Assembly (NCBI RefSeq): GCF_003429665.1
Contig: NZ_QUWK01000010.1
Coordinates: 36,859-100,858 of the forward strand
Reading direction: 5' to 3'
Source: Sphaerochaeta halotolerans
GTDB taxonomy: Bacteria > Spirochaetota > Spirochaetia > Sphaerochaetales > Sphaerochaetaceae
DNA: 64,000 bases
A model generated the notes under the pieces. It did no database searches. It saw only the letters and a program-made list of their open reading frames with translations, and had not been told where the DNA came from. Each line of letters begins with the position of its first letter. Position 1 is the first letter of the stretch. Made by a program: the position numbers and the translations under genes. This document shows positions 9,136-16,606 of this stretch, piece after piece.

Positions 9136-9858
9136 CTAGAGAAATAGGAGTAGCCAGACTATCAGAACAATGAGAATGCTCAAGAGGGTTCCCAGAAGGT
9201 AATATTCTGCAAAGTCCTTATCTTTAAGCATTTCATAGCGAGAAATAGACTTGGCTGCCATCACCAAAGCCAGGGCACCAAACTGTCCAAGACTCAACAG
9301 TATTATCATGATATAGCGTTCAATGGTTCCGATCATAGCCCCAGCGTTATTACGGGGTGTCTCCTCTTTGCTTCCTAGCCTTGATATAATGTGTCTAATG
9401 GTTATATTGGAAGGTTTGGCTAGAATCAGGATGCAGAGAGTCCAAACAAGTAAGGTAGCATAGGGGAAAGTACTTGGTCCCAGAGACTTGGTAATCCATG
9501 ACGCCGGTTGTAATGGCACTGGTTTGATGAATATTGCCACTGCTGCTAATGAGATGAGATGGACACCCTGATCCACCAAATACAGTGTAGATTCCTTGTA
9601 TTTTCCATGGTTGTAAAAAAGGAATTTGATCGTGTCGATACAAATGTGAAGAATGATGAGGAAAATGAGGGAATTGATCAAGGCCATGGAAGGCTGAATA
9701 AACACAAGGGAGACCAAAAATGGTAGTGCATATACAAAACCATGAAGCAATACAGCTCGGTGTTTTGTTTTTTTAGACCCTGCCATTTTTTCGCTTTGGA
9801 GGTAGAAATCACCCAATATATGTAGCAGGAGATACAATTGGAAAACAACGGTATTCAT
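9136..9858 (-). CDS. DUF3307 domain membrane protein
   Basis: A 240-residue protein with about seven hydrophobic stretches. The N-terminal motif HILGDFYLQSEKMAGSKK and the following HRAVLLHGFVYALPF match the DUF3307 family, whose function is unknown. A second conserved patch is HICIDTIKF, then LVDQGVHLISL. The start ATG (9858) has GAGGAG five bases upstream and overlaps the satD-like stop by four bases (ATGA), so the two are translationally coupled. DUF3307 genes are often found next to SatD-like regulators, as here. Confidence 0.8.
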   Translation of the reverse strand: MNTVVFQLYLLLHILGDFYLQSEKMAGSKKTKHRAVLLHGFVYALPFLVSLVFIQPSMALINSLIFLIILHICIDTIKFLFYNHGKYKESTLYLVDQGVHLISLAAVAIFIKPVPLQPASWITKSLGPSTFPYATLLVWTLCILILAKPSNITIRHIISRLGSKEETPRNNAGAMIGTIERYIMIILLSLGQFGALALVMAAKSISRYEMLKDKDFAEYYLLGTLLSILIVLIVWLLLFL

Positions 9859-10604
9859 ACACACTCCTCACTGAGGATGCTCGTGATTCCAGCTAATGTA
9901 TGCAGGTAGGTATAAAATTGTGCTGAGGCCAATGCGTTGTTCACCGTTGGTTGGGTGATGCCGAGCAGTGCAGCAGTTTGCATTTGGTTGTATTGGCCTG
10001 CTTCCATGAACGTGTGCAATGTTTTCTGCTGTTTGTCTGTCCAGCCTGCTTTCAACGTAGAGAGGAGAGAAAAGGTCATATTGAGCATGAGTGAAAGCTT
10101 CTCATTATCAGCAATACCAATTCGTATGGTCGTATAGGGTTCTTTGTGTTTTTTCTCGCTTTGCTTGAGCTGCATGAGCATATCACGGGCAATGTGGTAT
10201 GCAGGTCCATCCATGCCAAAAGGAGAATCCTTGATGATTTCAGTGTGAATTTCTCCAATACCGATACCAAAACGGATGCGCACCGGCCACATATGGTGTT
10301 CTATGTAATCAACGATTGGAACTGCAAGAGAACAATCGCTCAGCAAACCCTGGAACTCATCTCCAAGCGTAATCGTGAATGATGATGCAATTGAATCCTT
10401 GATAAAATTGCTTTGTTTGGGCTTAGGAAACGTGTAGGAGAAGGGTGCGGTTTGAATAAGTTGCTCATAGGTACCCAAAAAGGAATAGTTGTTAATATTC
10501 TGCAAGACCATCTGCAGCTTTGTCTGAACTTGTCTTCGGTTTGTGAGTGTACGTGAGCCAATGATATCAGCGATGATAGCGGCATAGTGTTGTCTATTAT
10601 CCAT
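9855..10604 (-). CDS. satD: SatD family protein
   Basis: A 249-residue protein of the SatD family, named after a Streptococcus mutans gene linked to acid tolerance and secretion. The N-terminal part begins YAAIIADIIGSRTLTNR and has the central conserved stretch FTITLGDEFQGLL, then RIRFGIGIGEI. This resembles a degenerate nucleotide-cyclase-like fold; that is inference. The C-terminal 60 residues contain a helix-turn-helix-like segment QMQTAALLGITQPTVNNALA, so it may bind DNA. It leads the two-gene DUF3307 operon, and AT-rich dyads lie just upstream at 10655-10702. Confidence 0.8.
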   Translation of the reverse strand: MDNRQHYAAIIADIIGSRTLTNRRQVQTKLQMVLQNINNYSFLGTYEQLIQTAPFSYTFPKPKQSNFIKDSIASSFTITLGDEFQGLLSDCSLAVPIVDYIEHHMWPVRIRFGIGIGEIHTEIIKDSPFGMDGPAYHIARDMLMQLKQSEKKHKEPYTTIRIGIADNEKLSLMLNMTFSLLSTLKAGWTDKQQKTLHTFMEAGQYNQMQTAALLGITQPTVNNALASAQFYTYLHTLAGITSILSEECV

Positions 10605-10654
10605 GGATCAAGATTACATCTGATACTATAATCTGTCAATATTGATATATATAG

Positions 10655-10702
10655 CTATAATTGATAATTATAGTATTATTTAACTATATATCAAAATATA
10701 GT
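10655..10702. promoter_or_regulatory. Pair of AT-rich inverted repeats upstream of satD-like gene
   Basis: Two dyads lie 50-100 bases upstream of the satD-like start. The first, CTATAATTgatAATTATAG (10655-10673), has perfect 8-base arms. The second, ACTATATatcaaaATATAGT (10683-10702), has perfect 7-base arms. They share the half-site CTATA. Because the SatD-like protein ends in a helix-turn-helix, autoregulation is a reasonable guess, but high AT content makes chance palindromes more likely than usual. Confidence 0.4.
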
Positions 10703-10712
10703 AAATAAAGTC

Positions 10713-10808
10713 AATGAAAGGTATCAATACCCTTGGACTCAGGAGGCGTTGCCTCCTTTTTCACTCAAGGGACGGGGTGTCTCACTTTACTTTCCAGGAA
10801 CTCGCTCG
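10713..10808 (+). repeat. Dispersed intergenic repeat, copy A
   Basis: This roughly 96-base segment is closely similar to the reverse complement of 44501-44611. Shared blocks, in order, are AATGAAAGGTATCAATACC, a GGACTCA block, the hairpin AGGAGGCgttGCCTCCTTTT, AAGGGACGGGGT(G/A)TCTCAC, and an end block (C/T)TTTCC..G..ACTCGCTCG. Copy A lacks an extra CCAGGGC/GCCCTGG hairpin present in copy B. It lies in a 480-base intergenic region. The hairpin plus T-run resembles a terminator read rightwards, but no gene ends just upstream in that direction, so the element is better seen as a repeat. Confidence 0.75.
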
Positions 10809-11012
10809 AAAGAGGAACCATCATGCTGATTCCTTTCCTCTCACTCCGTTGGGAAATGATTCTTTCTATATTGCAGTGCAAAGCTGATAGATCGAGACTT
10901 TTATTCAATAGAAGGTGTTTCTACAACACTTCCAACGTATAAAATATGTACCTATAGAAATGAATATATGCCATTAGGTGAAATGATATCTCTATCAAGA
11001 AAAAAATAACGA
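10809..11012. other. Intergenic stretch without recognised gene
   Basis: Part of the gap between the satD-like gene and the CoA-disulfide reductase. It holds only a short open frame with no family features and no ribosome site. I see no RNA gene or further repeat here. The functional signals lie on either side: the dispersed repeat to the left and the operator/promoter to the right. Confidence 0.5.
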
Positions 11013-11057
11013 TTGCTAGTGTTAATACTTGACACTAGCAACTAATAATATTACTTT
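11013..11057 (+). promoter_or_regulatory. Promoter overlapped by a perfect 10-bp inverted repeat (operator candidate)
   Basis: A consensus -35 box TTGACA (11029-11034) is followed after 17 bases by -10 TACTTT (11052-11057), then the reductase gene. The -35 box overlaps the right arm of a perfect dyad: TTGCTAGTGT (11013-11022), a 9-base spacer, and ACACTAGCAA (11032-11041). An operator in this position would block RNA polymerase, so a repressor sensing sulfur or redox state is likely. The arm sequence does not match the Rex consensus. Confidence 0.7.
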
Positions 11058-11086
11058 TTCATCGTTCGTTACTTGAGGAGTTGCTA

Positions 11087-13090
11087 ATGAAGAATGTATT
11101 GATCATAGGTGGTGTTGCAGCTGGAGCAACTGCAGCGGCAAGAGCACGCAGACTAGATAATGATGTGAATATCACACTCTTGGAGGCAGGGGCAGACGTT
11201 TCATTTGCAAACTGTGGGCTTCCTTACTTTCTTGGACGAGATATTGAATACCGTTCTTCCTTGATTCTTGCAAGTGAAGAGACGTTTCATGAACAGTATC
11301 GTGTAAAGGTCCATACCCATACAGAAGCGATTGCTATTGATCGAGAAAAAAAGCAGGTCAAGGCATTGAATACAGGTACTGGAGAAGAGTTTGTTTTCCC
11401 CTATGACTCGCTTATTCTTGCACAGGGGGGCAAGCCGGTTGTACCGCCATTGCCGGGTGTCAACAAAGAACATGTGTTCCAGCTCTGGACCCTTGCAGAC
11501 ATGGATAGGATCGACCACTACATCAGTGAAAAAGAACCCAAGAAGGCAGTAGTAGTTGGTGGTGGTTTCATTGGTCTAGAAATGGTGGAGGCTCTTACCA
11601 AGCGTGGAATTGCAGTCACCCTCGTAGAAATGGCACCACAGGTGATGCCTAATCTGGAAGGGGAGTTTGCCGGTTTCATCACGAAAGAACTGCTTGACTA
11701 TGGAGTGAAACTCAAGCTCGGGAAATCAGTTGAAGTCATTGAAGATACCAAGGTAATCTTGAATGACGGTTCAACTATTGATACCGATTTTGTCTTGCTC
11801 TCAGTGGGTGTACGTCCAACACTACAACTTGCAAAAGATGCTGGCCTTGATATGGGCTCTTCCGGTGGCCTCAAGGTCAATGATCAGATGTGTACCAGTG
11901 ATCCTTCCATCTTTGCTGCTGGGGATATGGTAGAAATTTCTCACAACGTACTTGGCAAGAACGTAAGGATGCCACTTGCAGGGCCGGCAAACAGACAAGG
12001 AAGAATTGTTGGAGAGAATGCGCTTGGAGGATCCCGTACCTATAAAGGTGTTTCAGGTACATCCGTGGTTAAAGTATTCGAAGCTGTAGCAGGTTCTACC
12101 GGCTTGAGCCTGAAGGCGAGTAGGGATGCAGGCATCGACGCCGATGCAGTTGTCGTACACAAAGCAAGCCATACCGCATATTTCCCTGGTTCTGAGAAAG
12201 TAAGCTTGATGTTGATCTTTGACAAGAAGAGCAAGAAAGTCCTTGGAGCCCAGGTTGCTGGTCGTGTTGGTGTTGACAAGAGGATTGATGTTATTGCCAC
12301 TGCAATTGCAGGAGAATTGACGCTTGAAGACCTCGCTGAACTGGACTTGGCCTACGCTCCTCCGTTCAACTCTCCCAACGGTCCTGTCAATATGGCAGCG
12401 TTCACTGCAATAAATCATGACAGTGGTTTCAGTCCATCAGTGTTAGCACAGGACTTTGAGCATTTTGTCATGGAAATGCAGCCTATTGCCATCGACTTGC
12501 GTGATCCGATTAGCTATGGAAAAGCCAATTTGCGTGGAACGAACAACTTGAGTCAGGATATGATCAGAGAGAATCTGGACAAGATCCCCAGGGAGAACCC
12601 TATCATTCTCATCAGTGATGATGGACAGAAAGGCCATGTAGTACTCAGAATGCTCAAGGGTGCGGGCTTTGACCGTGTGTTCTACGTGAGTGGCGGTTAT
12701 ATAAGCCTAGAGCGACATGCACGTGCTATAGGCTTCCAGTATCTTCAGGTAGGAAAGTTTCCGATCGTAAAAAAGTCAGTAGAAGATTCAAAGCAGACAA
12801 AGGCAGAAGAGAAAGCTGATGAAACGGAAACGCTTGACTCAGATGGACCCATCATCCTGGATGTTCGTACTCCTATGGAGTTTGAAATGGGAGCATACCC
12901 AGGAGCAATCAATGTTGGACTCGATTCCCTGCAAGAGTGGGCTGAAGGCATTGAAGACAAGGATCGTGAGATCATCATCTATTGTGCCTCGGGAGCGCGT
13001 TCCAGCTATGGCATGCGTATTCTGAACCAGATGGGATTCACCAACGTGGAAAATGGTGGTGGCCTCCATACCATGATGGCCAGGGGATAA
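11087..13090 (+). CDS. CoA-disulfide reductase/NADH oxidase-like flavoprotein fused to two rhodanese domains
   Basis: A 667-residue fusion. Residues 1-450 form an FAD/NAD(P)-linked reductase (VLIIGGVAAGATAAARARR, NAD motif AVVVGGGFIGLEMVEAL, FAD motif IFAAGDMVEI) with the single active cysteine in SFANCGLPYFLG. A first rhodanese-like domain follows (PIAIDLRDPISYGKANLRG) with ILISDDGQKG where the cysteine loop should be, so it looks inactive. The last domain (IILDVRTPMEFEMGAYPGA) has the active loop YCASGARS. CoADR-rhodanese fusions reduce CoA disulfide, CoA persulfide or polysulfide. ATG 11087 follows GAGGAG six bases upstream. It is monocistronic, behind an operator-like dyad. Confidence 0.9.
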   Translation: MKNVLIIGGVAAGATAAARARRLDNDVNITLLEAGADVSFANCGLPYFLGRDIEYRSSLILASEETFHEQYRVKVHTHTEAIAIDREKKQVKALNTGTGEEFVFPYDSLILAQGGKPVVPPLPGVNKEHVFQLWTLADMDRIDHYISEKEPKKAVVVGGGFIGLEMVEALTKRGIAVTLVEMAPQVMPNLEGEFAGFITKELLDYGVKLKLGKSVEVIEDTKVILNDGSTIDTDFVLLSVGVRPTLQLAKDAGLDMGSSGGLKVNDQMCTSDPSIFAAGDMVEISHNVLGKNVRMPLAGPANRQGRIVGENALGGSRTYKGVSGTSVVKVFEAVAGSTGLSLKASRDAGIDADAVVVHKASHTAYFPGSEKVSLMLIFDKKSKKVLGAQVAGRVGVDKRIDVIATAIAGELTLEDLAELDLAYAPPFNSPNGPVNMAAFTAINHDSGFSPSVLAQDFEHFVMEMQPIAIDLRDPISYGKANLRGTNNLSQDMIRENLDKIPRENPIILISDDGQKGHVVLRMLKGAGFDRVFYVSGGYISLERHARAIGFQYLQVGKFPIVKKSVEDSKQTKAEEKADETETLDSDGPIILDVRTPMEFEMGAYPGAINVGLDSLQEWAEGIEDKDREIIIYCASGARSSYGMRILNQMGFTNVENGGGLHTMMARG

Positions 13091-13107
13091 TACGCTCTCA
13101 CTGTATC

Positions 13108-13142
13108 GTACACTTGATGTAAGTATATTCCATCAAGTGTAC
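13108..13142. terminator. 12-bp perfect hairpin after the CoA-disulfide reductase gene
   Basis: GTACACTTGATG (13108-13119) and CATCAAGTGTAC (13131-13142) are exact reverse complements around an 11-base loop, 18 bases after the stop codon. There is no U-run, so it may be a transcript-stabilising or bidirectional terminator hairpin, or an operator, rather than a classical intrinsic terminator. Confidence 0.55.
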
Positions 13143-13167
13143 TATATAGTGTCTTAGGTACTGATTC

Positions 13168-13407
13168 TTACATACAGACAAAACTTATACTACGTACATC
13201 ACCCAGGAGATCAACAGGGGATTCCAATTGCAATTTTCTCAACATGACATACGACGGGATTGTGCATTTGCTTCCAAAAGATATCCAACTACACATTGAT
13301 GCTCCAAATACGTATTTCATTGAGGCAAGAAACTTGTAGTTTACTTCCACGGGTAGTGTGGTTTTCCCTGTCATTTCATTGACAAAAGCGGTCCAATCTG
13401 ACACCAT
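13168..13407 (-). CDS. Hypothetical 79-residue open frame, possible gene remnant
   Basis: I do not recognise it. The frame reads as a plausible protein end (MVSDWTAFVNEMTGKTTLPV, later LQLESPVDLLGDVRS) with balanced composition, but no ribosome binding site precedes its ATG, and it sits alone in the gap between the reductase and lipB. It could be the C-terminal remnant of a decayed gene, or chance. No other coding signal is seen in this 376-base gap. Confidence 0.3.
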   Translation of the reverse strand: MVSDWTAFVNEMTGKTTLPVEVNYKFLASMKYVFGASMCSWISFGSKCTIPSYVMLRKLQLESPVDLLGDVRSISFVCM

Positions 13408-13466
13408 ACATCATGATTCATTTCCATGGTTTTCCAATAGATGATCTTGAAATACCAAGAAACCAG

Positions 13467-14129
13467 ATGGAACCTTTGCAGTGTATCGATTGTGCCCTGA
13501 TGCCGTATCGCGAATCATTGGACCTGCAGGTCAAACTTCATGAGAAAGTATCATCAGGAGCTTTACCATCGGTGATACTGTTAGTCGAACATCCCCCGGT
13601 CATCACACTTGGCTTACACAAAGACCACAATCAGTTGCGCCGAACGGAGAAACAGGTATCCGACATGGGCATCGATGTAGTACAGATACGAAGAGGTGGT
13701 GGAACCACCGCTCACAATCCAGGACAATTGGTAGTGTATCCGATAGTGGATGTTGAAAAATTTGGTTTCCATGTAGCACCATTCGTCCACTACTTGGAGC
13801 ATCTCGCCATGGACGTCCTTGCCAAGACTGGAATACAAGCAGAGAGAAGAAACCGATATCCCGGACTCTGGGTGCATGGGAGAAAAATCGCCTCGGTCGG
13901 CCTCCAGATAAGCAAAAAGACCAGTATGCACGGCATAGCAATCAATCTATACAATGATCTTGGCATCTTTGACCACATTGTGCCATGTGGGATCGCTGGG
14001 GTGGAGATGACCAGTTCTGAAAGGGAGGGAGGGCTCAAAGTCCCGATGCAACACCTGAAGGATGTGGTTCAATCCAGACGAATCGATCTTCTCTTTGAGT
14101 ATGGTGCGAAACTGGGGGCAATACGATGA
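13467..14129 (+). CDS. lipB: Octanoyltransferase LipB
   Basis: Transfers octanoate from acyl carrier protein to lipoyl domains, the first step of lipoate synthesis. Family motifs are present in order: LLVEHPPVITLG, RRGGGTTAHNPGQLVVYP (substrate site), GLWVHGRKIASVGLQISK (catalytic lysine region) and HGIAINLYNDLGIFDHIVPCGI (catalytic cysteine in PCGI). At about 220 residues it has the normal length. ATG 13467 is chosen because the protein then begins like other LipB (MEPLQCIDCALMPYRESLDL); an upstream ATG at 13413 adds 18 unrelated residues, and neither has a clear ribosome site. The stop overlaps lipA by four bases. Confidence 0.92.
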   Translation: MEPLQCIDCALMPYRESLDLQVKLHEKVSSGALPSVILLVEHPPVITLGLHKDHNQLRRTEKQVSDMGIDVVQIRRGGGTTAHNPGQLVVYPIVDVEKFGFHVAPFVHYLEHLAMDVLAKTGIQAERRNRYPGLWVHGRKIASVGLQISKKTSMHGIAINLYNDLGIFDHIVPCGIAGVEMTSSEREGGLKVPMQHLKDVVQSRRIDLLFEYGAKLGAIR

Positions 14130-14989
14130 AATCCGATCATGTTCCTTTCCCTCCCTGGATCAGAAAGGGTTTGTCCACTGGGGTGCAATATCACAAAACG
14201 GAGGACCTTCTCGGGAGAATGGAAATTGACACCATCTGCAGGCAGGCCAATTGTCCCAACCAAAGTGAGTGCTGGACAAAAGGAACCGCTACCGTTTTGA
14301 TTCTCGGCACCCTTTGCACCAGGAATTGCCCCTTCTGTTCTGTCTCCCATGGCATACCTGAGCATCCTGACAGCGATGAACCGAGAAGAATCGCAGAATT
14401 GTCAAGAGAACTGGGATTGCAATATCTCGTGATCACCAGCGTCGACCGGGACGATCTTCCCGACGGAGGGGCTTCGCAGTTCAGGGATGTAGTCGCTGCT
14501 TGCAGGAAGACAAATCCCTCGATGCGTTTTGAACTGTTGGTACCCGACTTCAGGAATATTCAGGAAGAAGCCCTTGAAATCCTTGATCCGGTACGCCCTT
14601 TCATTTTCGGGCACAACTTGGAGACGGTACCTGAGTTATATGCTGTGGCTCGTCCCGGCGGGGAGTATGCCAGGTCGCTTCGGTTGCTCTCCATGGCCAG
14701 AAAGCGTTGGCCGGAAATTCCGATAAAAACATCCTTGATGCTTGGCCTAGGAGAAACTGAGGACCAAGTAAGACAGGTTCTCATTGATTTACGAACCATA
14801 GGGTGCGACCGCTTATGCTTGGGACAATACCTCAAACCCACTAAGCATTCCCTTCCAGTCAAGAAATTCATCCATCCTGATGATTTCGCCAAGTGGCGCG
14901 ATGAGGCAAAGGCTATGGGGTTCAATTGGATACTTTCCGAACCATTCGCTCGGAGCAGTTATCATGCCGAGGAGCCTAGTCACTTTTAA
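14126..14989 (+). CDS. lipA: Lipoyl synthase (radical SAM)
   Basis: Inserts two sulfur atoms into protein-bound octanoate. At 287 residues it has the usual length. Both iron-sulfur sites are visible: the auxiliary cluster cysteines in CRQANCPNQSECW (C-x4-C-x5-C) and the radical SAM CTRNCPFC. Further motifs are TSVDRDDLPDGG and the C-terminal RSSYHAEE, whose RSSY serine ligates the auxiliary cluster. ATGA overlap with lipB indicates one transcript. No lipoylated dehydrogenase or glycine cleavage gene is in the window. Confidence 0.96.
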   Translation: MKSDHVPFPPWIRKGLSTGVQYHKTEDLLGRMEIDTICRQANCPNQSECWTKGTATVLILGTLCTRNCPFCSVSHGIPEHPDSDEPRRIAELSRELGLQYLVITSVDRDDLPDGGASQFRDVVAACRKTNPSMRFELLVPDFRNIQEEALEILDPVRPFIFGHNLETVPELYAVARPGGEYARSLRLLSMARKRWPEIPIKTSLMLGLGETEDQVRQVLIDLRTIGCDRLCLGQYLKPTKHSLPVKKFIHPDDFAKWRDEAKAMGFNWILSEPFARSSYHAEEPSHF

Positions 14990-15149
14990 TCGCTAAGGAG
15001 GAGGCCATTTCAAATCTGGCTTCCCCTATGATCAGAAGGCGAATGAAAGGACACACGATTGGGCAAGGTTTTTGGAAGACGTCGAGAATATTCAAGAGAG
15101 ACCTGTTCAATGTGATGCGCATGTAGCTGATTAGGAACATCTTCCTTCC

Positions 15150-15430
15150 CATCTGGGTAGTAATCGGGTCAAAGCAGTTGTCCGAAAGATCGATGTTCCA
15201 GGGCAGAAGTTTCTGACAATCCTTTTCAGTGGGGCAGTAGGGGCCCCTGTCCAGAAGAGCCCAAAGGTAATCCATCTCATTAATCTTGGTAAGCTTCGCG
15301 TTCTGGGCAAGCGTATGCATCACACTGGAAACCTTTGCCCCGCTATCAGTATTGGAAAAAAACCAGTTGGACGCACCCATTGAAAATGGGCGGGTCAATT
15401 GTTCAGTGGAAAATAGGAAATTTCGTATTT
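15150..15430 (-). pseudogene. IS66-family transposase C-terminal remnant
   Basis: Read on the minus strand, LTRPFSMGASNWFFSNTDSG and the following AKVSSVMHTLAQNAKLTKIN, MDYLWALLDRGPYC and LLPWN correspond to the end of IS66 TnpC, typically IRPFVIGRKNWLFSDTPKGA, then a helical stretch and a final LPW. Nothing of the catalytic DDE core, the tnpA/tnpB partners or terminal repeats is visible. The frame runs on past the transposase end to 14976 with unrelated residues. The remnant lies immediately downstream of lipA. Confidence 0.65.
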
Positions 15431-15519
15431 CTTGCGTTGTACTAAATCGTGTGTGTCATGCAGGCCGGAGAAGGCATGGCCAAAGAATGCTGATTTTAGC
15501 ACGCTCCCGCAGGCCGTCA

Positions 15520-15721
15520 GAATCCTAGGTCACGGCGGGAACTACAATGACAAACGATCAGCAGGAACTGTTCTTGCCGCATCGATTGTGTTGGAATGAA
15601 AGTTGTCCTGAAAAAAGAGATTATGGAAGAACTCGATTAGATACTTGAATCCAGCAGCACCCAATCCTGCGATGGGTCCTACAAGGATACAGAGCAGACT
15701 AATGTAATTTGTCAGTTTTAT
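15520..15721 (-). pseudogene. ClC-type chloride channel N-terminal fragment
   Basis: The minus strand encodes KLTNYISLLCILVGPIAGLG, then AAGFKYLIEFFHNLFFQ, which fits the first membrane helix and loop of ClC channels (usually VG-xx-AGLGA-xx-FRYLIEFFHNLFF). It lacks a start codon, being preceded in frame by TGA, meets a stop after about 55 residues (DAARTVPADRLSL stop), and the next family motif appears only as VVPAV in a shifted frame. It is a truncated, decayed copy with no other ClC sequence nearby. Confidence 0.5.
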
Positions 15722-15727
15722 ATGAAT

Positions 15728-16213
15728 TCACAAATCGGCAGCAGTTACGTTCGCCACCACCTCTTCAATCTTCTCTGCCGCTCTCTTGATCACCACATAG
15801 CCCCTGTCGCTGATGGTCTCCTGGGGAGGTGCGTCCTTTCTCCTCATACTGAGCCAGAGAGCATCACTCCCTACAACCTGCTGGCAAGAGGTGACGAAGT
15901 GGGCGACCCTATCAGGTTCCTGTTTGTATGCTGTTAGACATTCTTCAAGAGAAGAAACCTCCAATTCTTTTGCAAGCTTTTTTGTTTCCTGATAGATATC
16001 AGCATAGATTTCACTGGTAGTATCGAGTAAGGAAAGCAGATAGAGAGAGGTCTCCAGAGTCAAAGGCCTGAAAAGTCTGAGCTGTAATGTAGTTGAAGTT
16101 TGGCCCATGTAATACCCTACAAGATCTCCAAAATCTGAATACGCTTGTGAAATTTCGGTCGCAGTATCCCCTATGGCTTGGTAACACATTGCAAGTGTAT
16201 CGTCATCTGTCAT
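15728..16213 (-). CDS. Hypothetical 161-residue helical protein coupled to a GGDEF remnant
   Basis: I do not recognise the family. The protein is mostly predicted helix (AYSDFGDLVGYYMGQTSTTL; LSLLDTTSEIYADIYQETKK) with no membrane segment or signal and ends KIEEVVANVTAADL. Its ATG overlaps the stop of the upstream GGDEF remnant in an ATGA arrangement, so it was once translationally coupled to a diguanylate-cyclase-like gene. The open frame is intact although neighbours on both sides are broken. It may be a surviving partner gene or simply not yet degraded. Confidence 0.5.
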   Translation of the reverse strand: MTDDDTLAMCYQAIGDTATEISQAYSDFGDLVGYYMGQTSTTLQLRLFRPLTLETSLYLLSLLDTTSEIYADIYQETKKLAKELEVSSLEECLTAYKQEPDRVAHFVTSCQQVVGSDALWLSMRRKDAPPQETISDRGYVVIKRAAEKIEEVVANVTAADL

Positions 16214-16545
16214 TCTGAATCTCCTCCCAGGTTGCCAATAATACAGTTACGTCCTGCTTCCTTGGCTTGGAAGAGCAGGGAATCTGCCCGTTGCAGGGCA
16301 TAATCCAGCGTATCATCGACAGTGATTAGGGTAAAGCCTCCACCCAGTGAACATCCCTGTGAATTTGGATAGTGTTTGCAGATGTCTTTCATTCCTGTTT
16401 CTTCTTCCTATACGGGGTGCTTGGAAACCAAGCTTGAGCGAATGGGGAGGATGAAGATGTGCTGAAATTCATCAAGAATGGGAAGCTCTGAGAGCCGGTT
16501 ACTGCACTTGAGTAATAAAAAGTCAGGAAGTTCATATGATGTGAC
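16210..16545 (-). pseudogene. GGDEF-domain protein, truncated and interrupted
   Basis: The minus strand carries the end of a GGDEF domain: GCSLGGGFTLITVDDTLDYA, then RADSLLFQAKEAGRN. The same frame upstream reads SYELPDFLLLKCSNRLSELP, resembling the GGDEF strand with the signature replaced by ELPDF, and ends at further stops. An in-frame TAG at 16408-16410 separates the two parts. Only about 110 residues remain, with no N-terminal sensory part, so it cannot be a working cyclase. Confidence 0.65.
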
Positions 16546-16581
16546 TCATAGAGACGGTATTCTGGATACAGAAAGCAATAT

Positions 16582-16601
16582 AGGGAGCCAAATGACTCCC
16601 T
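16582..16601 (-). terminator. Terminator hairpin after the BMP transporter operon
   Basis: Just past the stop of the last permease gene, the minus strand reads AGGGAG, an 8-base loop and CTCCCT, followed by a T-rich TATATTGCTTT. This fits an intrinsic terminator for the long minus-strand nucleoside transporter operon. Confidence 0.55.
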
Positions 16602-16606
16602 TCATA

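Noticed and set aside
10741..10761. Hairpin plus T-run read as a gene terminator
   Set aside because: No rightward gene ends upstream of it; it is part of a repeat that recurs at 44501-44611.
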